From DATESG01 sp035270925 (GTDB taxonomy: Bacteria; Bacillota_I; Bacilli_A; RFN20; CAG-826): DNA of 18,278 nucleotides. The stretch is from positions 1 through 18,278 of the forward strand of contig DATESG010000075.1 of NCBI GenBank assembly GCA_035270925.1, read 5' to 3'. The position numbers were made by a program, and so were the translations under genes. Below the pieces are notes generated by a model that worked only from the letters and a program-made list of their open reading frames with translations, was not told where the DNA came from and ran no database searches. Every line of letters begins with the position of its first letter. Within the stretch, counting starts at the first letter, position 1. Below, one piece after another: positions 1 through 7,146 of this stretch.

Positions 1-4
1 TCCC

Positions 5-382
5 TTAACCTTGTGACGCTTGCTTTTTGTTCGCGATGGTCTTTTTTGGACCTTTACGAGTTCTAGCGTTAGTTCTGGTTCTTTGTCCGCGAACTGGAAG
101 TCCACGACGGTGGCGAATGCCACGGTAAGCACCAATTTCGCTCAAGCGTTTAATATTCATCGCGACTTGACGACGTAAATCGCCCTCAATCCGGAACTTT
201 GTTATTTCTGCCCGGATTAGGCTTAATTGTTCTTCGCTTAAATCCTTGACGCGTGTATTTTCATCAATACCGGCCGCGGCCAAGACTTTTTTGCTCGTTG
301 TTGGTCCAATACCATAAATATAGGTAAGGGAAATAACAACGCGTTTTTCATTTGGAATATCTACACCAACAATACGTGCCAT
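5..382 (-). CDS. rpsM: 30S ribosomal protein S13
   Basis: S13 sits in the head of the 30S subunit and contacts the 50S subunit and the P-site tRNA. The 125-residue protein has the family start MARIVGVDIPN, the helix-hairpin-helix segment YIYGIGPTTSKKVL (residues 22-35), the RGIRHRRGLPVRGQRT core (88-103) and a basic tail rich in Lys and Arg that reaches the tRNA. Length is close to the usual 121 or so. The ATG at 380-382 has a clear AAGGAGG upstream, and the stop is TAA. It follows rpmJ after 17 nt. Only 4 nt remain beyond its stop before the window edge, where rpsK would be expected from the usual alpha-operon order. Confidence 0.98.
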   Translation of the reverse strand: MARIVGVDIPNEKRVVISLTYIYGIGPTTSKKVLAAAGIDENTRVKDLSEEQLSLIRAEITKFRIEGDLRRQVAMNIKRLSEIGAYRGIRHRRGLPVRGQRTRTNARTRKGPKKTIANKKQASQG

Positions 383-399
383 ATATTCTTTCCTCCTTA

Positions 400-513
400 T
401 TAACCTTGTCTTTGCTTATGCTTAGGATTAGAGCAAATGACCATAACACGGCCATGTCTTCTAATTACCCGGCATTTATCGCAAATTGGTTTGACTGAGG
501 TTCTTACTTTCAT
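400..513 (-). CDS. rpmJ: 50S ribosomal protein L36, zinc-binding form
   Basis: This 37-residue gene was read directly from the spacer between infA and rpsM. It begins MKVRTSVKPICDKC and ends in KHKQRQG then TAA, as L36 normally does. The zinc ligands C11, C14, C27 and H32 are all present, so it is the C+ form and not the cysteine-free paralog made under zinc limitation in many bacteria. L36 binds 23S rRNA near the base of the L7/L12 stalk. A CGGAGG motif precedes the ATG with good spacing. It lies 23 nt after infA and 17 nt before rpsM, the standard Bacillota order. Confidence 0.98.
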   Translation of the reverse strand: MKVRTSVKPICDKCRVIRRHGRVMVICSNPKHKQRQG

Positions 514-536
514 AATTTGTTCCTCCGTTTTGCTAC

Positions 537-755
537 TTATTTGTAGCGATATTTAATTCGGCCACGTGTTAAATCATAAGGCGATATCTCAAGGGCAACT
601 CTATCACCTGGTAAAATGCGAATATTGTGCATTCTGATTTTACCAGAAACGTGGGCCATGATTACCATTCCGTTTTCTAGTCGAACTTTAAACGTTACGT
701 TTGGGAGACATTCGACGACTACCGCCTCGACATTAATGACATCATCTTTTGCCAT
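537..755 (-). CDS. infA: Translation initiation factor IF-1
   Basis: IF-1 is a small OB-fold protein that occupies the 30S A site during initiation. I place the start at the ATG of 753-755, giving 72 residues beginning MAKDDVINVEA, the family's usual length and start. An in-frame ATG five codons upstream (768-770) is rejected because it lies inside the Shine-Dalgarno sequence. Conserved OB-fold segments include FKVRLENGMVIMAHVSGKIR (residues 22-41) and the C-terminal SPYDLTRGRIKYRYK. The gene begins 1 nt after the map stop, so its ribosome binding site lies in the last codons of map and the two are probably translationally coupled. Confidence 0.97.
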   Translation of the reverse strand: MAKDDVINVEAVVVECLPNVTFKVRLENGMVIMAHVSGKIRMHNIRILPGDRVALEISPYDLTRGRIKYRYK

Positions 756-756
756 A

Positions 757-1524
757 CTAATGATCACCATCCTTTAATTTTGTTAAAACTTCATACCCCG
801 ACTCGGTTATAACGATGGTGTTTTCATAGTGACTGCAGAGTTTGCCATCCTTAGTTTTTACCGTCCAACCATCTTTGAGCACAATTAGCTGGGGGCTACC
901 CTGATTGACCATTGGTTCAATGGCTAAGACCATCCCGGGGCGCAATATTGGCCCATGGTTAGGAGTGTCTACATTAGGGATTTGTGGATCTTCGTGTAAC
1001 TGACGACCGACGCCATGACCAGTGTAATCACGGGTAAGGGTATACCCATGTTTACTCGCATACTCACCAATTGCATGGCTAATATTTGAGAGATGTTCAC
1101 CTGGTCGGGCAAACTGATCGACTGCATACCAGAAGCTTTCTTCAGTAACCTCGACTAGTTTTTTTGTTGCAGGATCTGTCTCGCCAACAATAAATGTTCG
1201 GCAAGCATCAGCAACATAACCTTTTAAAGTAGCACCGACATCGACGCTTACAATGTCGCCTTCTTTGATGATTTCTTTCTTGTTAGCGATTCCGTGGATC
1301 AATGTATCATTGACTGAAACGCAGACATTACCAGAAAAACCACCATAGTTTTTAAATGTCGGAATTGCTCCATGGTCTTTAATGACCTTGAGGGCAATTT
1401 GGTCAATGTCATAAGTTGACATTCCCGGTTTAAGTGAGGCTTTCACCGCTTCAAACACGCACGCCACGACGTGGCCGGCATCTCTGATCAGTTCAACTTC
1501 ACGCGGTGACTTAATTATTACCAC
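757..1524 (-). CDS. map: Type I methionine aminopeptidase
   Basis: This cytosolic enzyme removes the initiator methionine from new proteins. The 255-residue product carries the five metal ligands of the pita-bread fold, which I read as D95 (SVDVGA), D106 (VADACR), H170 (TGHGVG), E203 (AIEPM) and E234 (HYENT). The substrate-contacting histidine is H77 (LIHGIA). There is no N-terminal SH3-like zinc-finger extension, so this is the short bacterial type I form. The start is GTG at 1522-1524, the only non-ATG start among the genes whose starts are inside the window. It overlaps the adk stop by one base (TAGTG), with AAAGAGGT upstream inside adk. Its stop is TAG, and its 3' end holds the infA ribosome binding site. 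Confidence 0.97.
   Translation of the reverse strand: MVIIKSPREVELIRDAGHVVACVFEAVKASLKPGMSTYDIDQIALKVIKDHGAIPTFKNYGGFSGNVCVSVNDTLIHGIANKKEIIKEGDIVSVDVGATLKGYVADACRTFIVGETDPATKKLVEVTEESFWYAVDQFARPGEHLSNISHAIGEYASKHGYTLTRDYTGHGVGRQLHEDPQIPNVDTPNHGPILRPGMVLAIEPMVNQGSPQLIVLKDGWTVKTKDGKLCSHYENTIVITESGYEVLTKLKDGDH
762..775 (-). promoter_or_regulatory. Shine-Dalgarno site of infA, inside the end of map
   Basis: Read on the minus strand the site is AAAGGATGGTGATC. Apart from one inserted T it matches the full complement of the 16S rRNA 3' end, AAAGGAGGTGATC. It overlaps codons for the last residues of methionine aminopeptidase (KDGDH) and lies about 6-9 nt before the infA ATG at 755. This decides the infA start, because the upstream ATG at 770 is part of the site itself. 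Confidence 0.75.
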
Positions 1525-2177
1525 TAGGCTACCTCTTTGAGAATTTTGACTGCTTGTTCAAATGTCACATCAGCATTAACGCCACCATCAACTGTCGCTA
1601 GCAATCCAAGATTGCGATAAAAGTTTTCGAGTGGTTTAGTTTCATGCTCATAATGTTCTAAGCGATTTTCGAGTAATTCTTTAGTGTCGTCTTTACGTAA
1701 ATAAAGTTCGCCTCCACATAAATCACAAACACCTTCAACCATTGGTTTCATGGTATGAATATGATATGGAGCTCCACAACTACGGCACACACGGCGCCCA
1801 GTTATGCGACGGACTAACTCATCGATGTCACACGTAACATTAATAACAGCAGCGATTGGTCTATTGATCTCTTTGCCGATTTCCACTAAAGCTTGGGCTT
1901 GGGGTAGTGTCCTTGGGAAACCATCAAGTAAAAATCCATTAGCGCAATCATCTTGTAACAGCCGTTCTTTGACAAGTCCGATTGTCACTTCATCAGGAAC
2001 TAAATGCCCCTGATTAATATATGAACCCGCAAGGCGACCAAGAGGCGTACCTTCTTTGATCGCTTCGCGAAACATATCACCTGTAGAAATATGAGGGAAT
2101 TTGTAGTGCTTTAATAACTTTTTGGCTAGAGTTCCTTTGCCTGCGCCAGGGGGCCCTAATAAAATAATATTTAACAT
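1524..2177 (-). CDS. adk: Adenylate kinase with zinc-binding lid
   Basis: Adenylate kinase catalyses ATP + AMP to 2 ADP in the cytosol. The 217-residue protein has the P-loop GPPGAGKGT at residues 8-16, the AMP-binding DGFPRT at 85-90, and a long lid domain with four cysteines (C131, C134, C151, C154) in CxxC pairs. This is the structural zinc site typical of Gram-positive adenylate kinases. I chose the ATG at 2175-2177 because GAGGAGG lies just upstream. An in-frame ATG at 2190-2192 overlaps the secY stop and would place that SD inside the gene. The stop TAG shares its last base with the GTG start of map. Confidence 0.97.
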   Translation of the reverse strand: MLNIILLGPPGAGKGTLAKKLLKHYKFPHISTGDMFREAIKEGTPLGRLAGSYINQGHLVPDEVTIGLVKERLLQDDCANGFLLDGFPRTLPQAQALVEIGKEINRPIAAVINVTCDIDELVRRITGRRVCRSCGAPYHIHTMKPMVEGVCDLCGGELYLRKDDTKELLENRLEHYEHETKPLENFYRNLGLLATVDGGVNADVTFEQAVKILKEVA

Positions 2178-2191
2178 TGTTTTCCTCCTCA

Positions 2192-3544
2192 TTAGAATAA
2201 GTTAAGATTCGACCGATCATCGAAACTCTTACCAGCAACCAAACCATCGATTTGGGAGTTGATTTCGAGGGCGACACCGACAACAATGATAAGACCTGTT
2301 CCACCTAAAGCTAGCGATTGATCAGGAACAATCCCGAGCAAAACTAAGATGATAGGCAAGGCGGCGATGAGGGAGATAAAGAGCGCTCCAATCACAGTCA
2401 CCCGATTTAGAACTTTGCTAACATAACGTTCGGTTTCTGCTCCAGGACGAATTCCAGGAATATAACTACCGTTCTTTTGGAAGTTTTCAGCTAATTTGTC
2501 GGGAGCAATTTGCAGTTTAGAATAGAAGAAGGTGAACAAGACAATGAGGAGCACATAAAGAAGCAAACCCCATGGCATTTGCCAGGTCATATCATTGAAC
2601 CACGGCATTGTAACCAACGCACTACTGCTAAATATTTTAAGCCATTCGGCTTGTAAATCGGACCCGGCGATAAACGAGGCAATGATACTTGGCGCCATCA
2701 TAATTGATGAGGCGAAGATAACAGGAAGAACCCCGGCTGAGTTAATTTTGATTGGTAAGAAACTAGCTTGCGCTAACTTCTTCGTTTGTCCGCCACCCTT
2801 ACCAGCATGTTGGACAGGAACTTTTCGTTTACTCGATTCAATAAAGGTAATAAAACCAATAATGACGATAAAGGCTAGAATATAGACGCCAAATTGCAAG
2901 AGACCAACGAGAAGTTGTTCACTGCCTTGACCGACTTTATTTGCAAGCCAGTTGCGATAAGCACTAGAAATTTGTAGTGGGAGACTAGCGACAATACCCG
3001 AGAAAATAATCATCGAGATTCCGTTGCCAACCCCTTTTTGTGAGATTTGGTCAGCCAACCACATCGTTAGCATTGTCCCTGCGAGGATGATGGTAATAAT
3101 GTAGAAGTAGGACCATAAAGATGTATCCGCAATCGTGATATACGATTGTGTTTCCATGGTTTTAATGACTCCATATGCTTGAACAGCACCAAGGAGTAAG
3201 GTGAGATAACGGTTGGTCATCTCTAACTTTTTGCGGCCATACTGACCTTGTTTACTAAGTTCAGTAAGAGCAGGTAGGACATCTTTTGCTAATAGTTGCG
3301 TAATAATTTGCGACGTAATATATGGGGAAACCCCTAACGCGAAGATTGAGAAACTTTGCAGCGTTCCTCCGCCTAATAAGTTTAACAGTCCAAAAGCATC
3401 ATTGTTTTGGAATGAGAAATCATTAAGTGTTACGCCTGGTACAGTAATTGCTGCGCCTATTCTAAACACAAACATGATCATAACCGTAAAGAAAATACGA
3501 TCCATGACTTCTTTGTTTTTTAAAATTCCTGCTAATTTTTTCAT
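2192..3544 (-). CDS. secY: Preprotein translocase channel subunit SecY
   Basis: SecY forms the membrane pore of the Sec translocon with SecE and SecG. With the ATG at 3542-3544 the protein has 450 residues and about ten hydrophobic segments. Family motifs are clear: RIGAAITVPG (28-37), the cytoplasmic loop PVQHAGKGGGQTKKLAQASF (243-262), INSAGVLPVIFASS (267-280), ENFQKNGSYIPGIRPG (353-368) and GGTGLIIVVGVALEI (414-428). A longer frame from a TTG at 3580 lies inside rplO and adds nothing conserved. The likely SD (GAGGT) sits in the last codons of rplO and the spacer is one base, so translation is probably coupled. adk follows. Confidence 0.97.
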   Translation of the reverse strand: MKKLAGILKNKEVMDRIFFTVMIMFVFRIGAAITVPGVTLNDFSFQNNDAFGLLNLLGGGTLQSFSIFALGVSPYITSQIITQLLAKDVLPALTELSKQGQYGRKKLEMTNRYLTLLLGAVQAYGVIKTMETQSYITIADTSLWSYFYIITIILAGTMLTMWLADQISQKGVGNGISMIIFSGIVASLPLQISSAYRNWLANKVGQGSEQLLVGLLQFGVYILAFIVIIGFITFIESSKRKVPVQHAGKGGGQTKKLAQASFLPIKINSAGVLPVIFASSIMMAPSIIASFIAGSDLQAEWLKIFSSSALVTMPWFNDMTWQMPWGLLLYVLLIVLFTFFYSKLQIAPDKLAENFQKNGSYIPGIRPGAETERYVSKVLNRVTVIGALFISLIAALPIILVLLGIVPDQSLALGGTGLIIVVGVALEINSQIDGLVAGKSFDDRSNLNLF

Positions 3545-3545
3545 G

Positions 3546-3986
3546 TTATAGTACCTCGGCTTTACCACCAATTGCTTCAATGGCGCTTACAGCGCTTTCA
3601 GAAAACTTGTGGGCTTGTACGGTAAGCTTCTTTGTAAGTTTACCACTTCCGAGGATCTTTACACCATTGAGTTCTTTTTTGACAATGCCTTGTTCAATTA
3701 AAAGTGTCGGTGTCACGACTGTGCCATCTTCAAACAGGTTTAGTGTATCAAGATTAACAATCGCGTATTCCTTACGATTAATATTTGTAAATCCGCGTTT
3801 TGGAATCGCACGGTAAAGTGGGTTTTGGCCCCCTTCAAATCCGAGTCTGACGCCGCCACCGGAACGTGAATTTTGTCCCTTATTCCCACGACCGCTGTTC
3901 TTGCCTAAGCCTGAACCAATGCCACGACCGACACGTTTACGATTTGTACGGGAACCTTCTGTATAAGTAAGTTCATGCAGTTTCAT
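3546..3986 (-). CDS. rplO: 50S ribosomal protein L15
   Basis: L15 is a 23S rRNA-binding protein with a long basic N-terminal arm. The 146-residue product starts MKLHELTYTEGSRTNRKRVG and continues with the Gly-rich arm GRGNKGQNSRSGGGVRLGFEGGQ (starting near residue 32), then a globular C-terminal half. The ATG at 3984-3986 is preferred over an upstream in-frame start because GGAGGTG lies between them at normal spacing and the resulting length fits the family. It follows rpsE after 27 nt, and no rpmD (L30) gene lies between them, unlike the common order rpsE-rpmD-rplO. It ends TAA, one base before secY. Confidence 0.97.
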   Translation of the reverse strand: MKLHELTYTEGSRTNRKRVGRGIGSGLGKNSGRGNKGQNSRSGGGVRLGFEGGQNPLYRAIPKRGFTNINRKEYAIVNLDTLNLFEDGTVVTPTLLIEQGIVKKELNGVKILGSGKLTKKLTVQAHKFSESAVSAIEAIGGKAEVL

Positions 3987-4013
3987 TTCTTGCACCTCCA
4001 TTAATGCCGTCAA

Positions 4014-4631
4014 TTACTGACGGAGTTTTTTGACCGCTTCAATTGATTTTAATTGACGTAGTCCGTTGTCGGTTGCCCGCAAGACGTTTAGAGCAGTCCG
4101 TGAACCATAAACTTTACTATAGACGTTTTTCACGCCAGCTAATTCGAGGATTGCTCGGACTGGACCACCGGCAATAATGCCAGTACCATCTGGAGCAGGT
4201 TTTAAGAAGACACGGCAGGCACCGAATTTTCCAATAACTTCATGAGCAATTGTATCGTCTTTGACGAGTCCAACTTGGTACATGTTTTTCTTGGCTTTTT
4301 CTAGTGACTTTTTGATTGCATCAGGTACTTCTGCTGCTTTTGAGCCGCCGAAGCCATATTTGCCTTTGCCATCGCCAACGACAACAACTGATGAGAAACG
4401 CATACGACGTCCGCCCTTAGTGGTTTTACTAATACGGTTAATTGTAACAACACGTTCTTCATATTCTTTTTGACGTGGAGCAAATGGTCTTTTTCTTGGT
4501 CCACCACGGCGTTGACTTGGGTTTGCCCCGTCATTGCTGCGTGGACGTGGACTACGGTTTTCTTGGTTGTTAGTGGCTGTTGTATTTGCAGTTGCTGCTT
4601 GTGTCACGGCTACAGTTTTATTTTCTTCCAT
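4014..4631 (-). CDS. rpsE: 30S ribosomal protein S5 with long N-terminal extension
   Basis: S5 lies near the mRNA entry site of the 30S subunit and contributes to decoding fidelity. The core is plain from about residue 57 (EERVVTINRISKTTKGGRRMRF), through VVVVGDGKGKYGFGG (82-96) and KPAPDGTGIIAGGPVRAILELAGV (143-166). In front of it are about 45 extra low-complexity residues: first Ala, Thr and Asn (5-25), then Arg, Pro and Gly (26-50). The protein therefore has 205 residues against about 166 in Bacillus. The ATG at 4629-4631 has AAGGAGG upstream, which supports translation of the extension. Similar extensions occur on L5, L22 and L23 here. Confidence 0.97.
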   Translation of the reverse strand: MEENKTVAVTQAATANTTATNNQENRSPRPRSNDGANPSQRRGGPRKRPFAPRQKEYEERVVTINRISKTTKGGRRMRFSSVVVVGDGKGKYGFGGSKAAEVPDAIKKSLEKAKKNMYQVGLVKDDTIAHEVIGKFGACRVFLKPAPDGTGIIAGGPVRAILELAGVKNVYSKVYGSRTALNVLRATDNGLRQLKSIEAVKKLRQ

Positions 4632-4645
4632 TATTTCCGTCCTCC

Positions 4646-5002
4646 TTAGAATTTGAGCCCGGTTTCGCGGGCTGCGTCTGCTAATGCTTGAACACGGCCA
4701 TGATATAAATATCCACCGCGATCAAACACGACTTTCTCAATATTTTTGGCTAAGGCAAGTTTTGCAATTTCAGCACCAACTAATTTGGCCGCTTCGATGT
4801 TTCCACCTTGAGCTAATTTAAGATTGACGGAGCCAGTGGCTGCAAGGGTCACGCCTTTGACATCATCAATAATTTGCACGCTAATATTCTTGTTTGAGCG
4901 ATAAACCGCTAACCTTGGGGTTTCGCTAGTTCCGCTCACCTTACGGCGAATGCGGAAGTGACGACGAAGTCTGATTTCATTACGTTTAATTTGTTTTACC
5001 AT
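4646..5002 (-). CDS. rplR: 50S ribosomal protein L18
   Basis: L18 binds 5S rRNA together with L5 in the central protuberance of the 50S subunit. The 118-residue protein shows a basic N-terminus (RNEIRLRRHFRIRRKVSGT), PRLAVYRSNKNISVQIIDD (29-47), and the C-terminal VFDRGGYLYHGRVQALADAAREGL-like segment, here ending AARETGLKF as is usual in the family. Length is normal. The ATG at 5000-5002 is preceded by AGGAGAT. The gene follows rplF after 9 nt and precedes rpsE, as in spc operons generally. Confidence 0.97.
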   Translation of the reverse strand: MVKQIKRNEIRLRRHFRIRRKVSGTSETPRLAVYRSNKNISVQIIDDVKGVTLAATGSVNLKLAQGGNIEAAKLVGAEIAKLALAKNIEKVVFDRGGYLYHGRVQALADAARETGLKF

Positions 5003-5011
5003 AACTATCTC

Positions 5012-5560
5012 CTATTTCTTAGCCCCAGCACGTTTGCCTTCTTTACGAATAATGTGCTCACCAGCATATTTAATCCCTTTACCTAAATAAGGTTCGGGTT
5101 CGCGAACAGCGCGAATGTTCGCTGCAGTTTGACCTACTGCATGTTTGGAATAACCACTAACTTCAATTGTTGTTGGGTTTGGGACGGCAATTGATGATCC
5201 TGGTTCAGGAGCAACGATTGTATCGTGAGAGTAACCAACTTCAAGTTTTACAGCTTCGCCGGCCATACTTGCACGGTAACCAATACCAACTAATTCAAGT
5301 TTTTTTACAAACCCTTCACTGACACCAACAATGGCGTTGTTAAGGAGCGCGCGGGTGGTCCCGTGAGCTTGTTTGGTTGTTTTAATTTCGTTTGCACGTT
5401 TGACAGTAATGTGTCCGGCAGTTTCCATATCAAGGCTGATAAAGTGTGGAATCACAACTTCTAATTTGCCTTTTTTGCCACTGACGTATGCAACGTTTTG
5501 TTTTAACTCAACTTTGACTTCGGCAGGGATGATAATAACCTTGTTACCTATACGTGACAT
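5012..5560 (-). CDS. rplF: 50S ribosomal protein L6
   Basis: L6 sits near the factor-binding site and sarcin-ricin loop of the 50S subunit. The 182-residue protein starts MSRIGNKVIIIPAEV, has the SGKKGKLEV motif (27-35), and ends with the conserved EPEPYLGKGIKYAGEHIIRKEGKRAG block. Length is close to the Bacillus protein (about 179). The ATG at 5558-5560 has AAGGAGGT upstream at 7 nt. The stop is TAG. It lies between rpsH and rplR. Confidence 0.98.
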   Translation of the reverse strand: MSRIGNKVIIIPAEVKVELKQNVAYVSGKKGKLEVVIPHFISLDMETAGHITVKRANEIKTTKQAHGTTRALLNNAIVGVSEGFVKKLELVGIGYRASMAGEAVKLEVGYSHDTIVAPEPGSSIAVPNPTTIEVSGYSKHAVGQTAANIRAVREPEPYLGKGIKYAGEHIIRKEGKRAGAKK

Positions 5561-5572
5561 GTCATTACCTCC

Positions 5573-5968
5573 TTACCACACATAAGCGATGACTTCGCCG
5601 CCAACATTAAGGGCACGCGCTTTTTTGTCGGTCATCACTCCTTGTGAAGTTGAAATAATTGCAATTCCTAAGCCTCTTAAGACTCTTGGAAGTCTGTCTG
5701 ATGTCGTCGAAACGCGTAAGCCTGGTTTAGAAATTTTCTTGAGCCCAGAAATAACACGTTCACCTTTTTCACCGTATTTAAGCGATAAAGTAAGGGTTTT
5801 TTTAACATCACCTTTGACTGCATATTCAATGATGAAGCCTTCTTCTTTTAAAATTTTAGCGATTTGAACTTTCATCCGGCTGCTTGGCATCGCAACACTC
5901 TCGTGATGGAGCGCATTAGCGTTCCGGATTCTTGTTAGCATATCCGCAATTGGATCTGTCATACTCAT
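5573..5968 (-). CDS. rpsH: 30S ribosomal protein S8
   Basis: S8 is a primary 16S rRNA-binding protein and, in Escherichia coli, the autogenous repressor of the spc operon. The 131-residue product begins MSMTDPIADMLTRIRNAN. The C-terminal segment STTSDRLPRVLRGLGIAIISTSQGVMTDKKA (from about 92) contains the conserved STSQG motif, and the protein ends with the usual GGEVIAYVW. The first ATG (5966-5968) fits the AGGAGGT spacing and the usual family start. An ATG two codons later is possible but less likely. Whether S8 regulates this operon here cannot be seen from sequence. Confidence 0.98.
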   Translation of the reverse strand: MSMTDPIADMLTRIRNANALHHESVAMPSSRMKVQIAKILKEEGFIIEYAVKGDVKKTLTLSLKYGEKGERVISGLKKISKPGLRVSTTSDRLPRVLRGLGIAIISTSQGVMTDKKARALNVGGEVIAYVW

Positions 5969-5980
5969 TGTTGCTACCTC

Positions 5981-6166
5981 CTACCAGCTCGATTTTTTCA
6001 TTCCAGGAATTTGCCCAGCATAGGCAAGCTCCCGTAGACAAATGCGGCATACACCGAATTTGCGATAGACACTATGAGGACGTCCACAACGTGTGCAACG
6101 TGTATATTCACGTACTTTAAACTTTTGTGGGCGCATTTGCGAAACGCGTTTACTTGTTTTTGCCAT
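5981..6166 (-). CDS. rpsZ: 30S ribosomal protein S14, zinc-binding type Z
   Basis: This is the short 61-residue zinc form of S14, found in the 30S head. It contains two CxxC pairs: C24-C27 (RCTRCGRPH) and C40-C43 (VCRICLRE). It ends in the conserved GQIPGMKKSSW. The longer cysteine-free S14 serves as a zinc-independent alternative in some Gram-positive bacteria, and none is seen here. The ATG at 6164-6166 has TAGGAGG upstream, which overlaps the rplE stop. It lies between rplE and rpsH. Some databases use the symbol rpsN for it. Confidence 0.97.
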   Translation of the reverse strand: MAKTSKRVSQMRPQKFKVREYTRCTRCGRPHSVYRKFGVCRICLRELAYAGQIPGMKKSSW

Positions 6167-6175
6167 GATTTCCTC

Positions 6176-6811
6176 CTAGCGGGCAAACGGCATGCCGAGC
6201 TCAGCTAATAAAGCATGGGCTTCTTCATCCGTTTGGGCGGTTGTGACGATAACGACGTCCATCCCGCGAATCTTATTTACTAAATCAAAGTCAATTTCTG
6301 AGAAAATCAATTGTTCCTTGACGCCTAAGGTATAGTTACCATGGCCATCGAAGGCATTGCGTGATACGCCGCGGAAGTCGCGAACACGTGGCAGCGCAAT
6401 TGTGACTAATTTATCAAAGAAAGCGTACATGTTTGCTCCGCGTAAAGTAACTTTACAACCAATTTCTTGGCCTTCACGGAGTTTGAATGAAGCTTCTGAC
6501 TTCTTCGCTTTGGTAACGACAGGTTTTTGCCCGGCGATGAGTGTTAATTCCTTAACAGCATCTTCGAGTAACTTTGCATTACCGGTTGCTTCACCAACAC
6601 CCATATTAATAACGATTTTATTGAGTTTTGGTGCTTGCATTACTGACTTATAATTGAATTTCTTCACTAAGTTAGCAACGACTTCTTTTTTGTATCTGAC
6701 TTCTAAGCGGTTAGCCACTTTAACAGTGTTAACGGCTACTTCATCAGCGACAGGTTTTGTTTTTGGAGCGGCAGTTTTTGGAGCCGCTTTTTTGATTTTT
6801 GCTTCAGCCAT
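6176..6811 (-). CDS. rplE: 50S ribosomal protein L5 with N-terminal extension
   Basis: L5 binds 5S rRNA and contacts the P-site tRNA across the subunit interface. The recognisable core starts near residue 34 (NRLEVRYKKEV) and includes KLNKIVINMGVGEA (62-75), the LREGQEIGCKVTLRG block (about 111-125), and LPRVRDFRGVS with FDGHGNYTLGVKEQLIF. Before the core are about 33 residues rich in Ala, Lys, Pro and Thr, giving 211 residues against about 179 in Bacillus. The ATG at 6809-6811 has GGAGGG at good spacing, and I see no ATG with an SD at the core boundary, so the extension is probably translated. The stop is TAG. Confidence 0.97.
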   Translation of the reverse strand: MAEAKIKKAAPKTAAPKTKPVADEVAVNTVKVANRLEVRYKKEVVANLVKKFNYKSVMQAPKLNKIVINMGVGEATGNAKLLEDAVKELTLIAGQKPVVTKAKKSEASFKLREGQEIGCKVTLRGANMYAFFDKLVTIALPRVRDFRGVSRNAFDGHGNYTLGVKEQLIFSEIDFDLVNKIRGMDVVIVTTAQTDEEAHALLAELGMPFAR

Positions 6812-6823
6812 ATGTGTGCCCTC

Positions 6824-7132
6824 CTACTTTATTACTTCGCCGCTTTTTTTAGCGACGCGTACTTTCTTACCTTTAACAACTTGGAAGCCAACGCGAGTTG
6901 CCTTCTTGGTCTTTGGATCAATTAACGCTACGTTACTAACGTGAACTGGTGCATAGATTTCAACAATACTTCCTTCAGGAACTTGTTGAGTTGGTTTACG
7001 GTGTTTCTTCTTGACGTTTACGCCTTCAACGATGACTTTATCAAGCGATGGGAATGCGCGTTGAACGATTCCTTCCTTGCCTTTGTCGTGACCGGTGATG
7101 ACGATGACTTTATCGCCTTTTTTAATGTTCAT
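6824..7132 (-). CDS. rplX: 50S ribosomal protein L24
   Basis: L24 helps start 50S assembly and lies near the peptide exit. The 102-residue product opens with a KOW motif (KKGDKVIVITGHDKGKEGIV, residues 4-23), followed by VIVEGVNVKKKHRKP (33-47) and EGSIVEIYAPVHVSNVALIDP. Length is normal. The ATG at 7130-7132 is preceded by AGGGGGTTGATC, a variant of the full anti-SD complement. The stop is TAG. It lies between rplN and rplE. Confidence 0.97.
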   Translation of the reverse strand: MNIKKGDKVIVITGHDKGKEGIVQRAFPSLDKVIVEGVNVKKKHRKPTQQVPEGSIVEIYAPVHVSNVALIDPKTKKATRVGFQVVKGKKVRVAKKSGEVIK

Positions 7133-7146
7133 AACTGATCAACCCC

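Noticed and set aside
3545..3580. Longer SecY starting at a TTG inside rplO
   Set aside because: The extra 12 residues are not SecY-like, and the ATG at 3544 has an SD in normal position.
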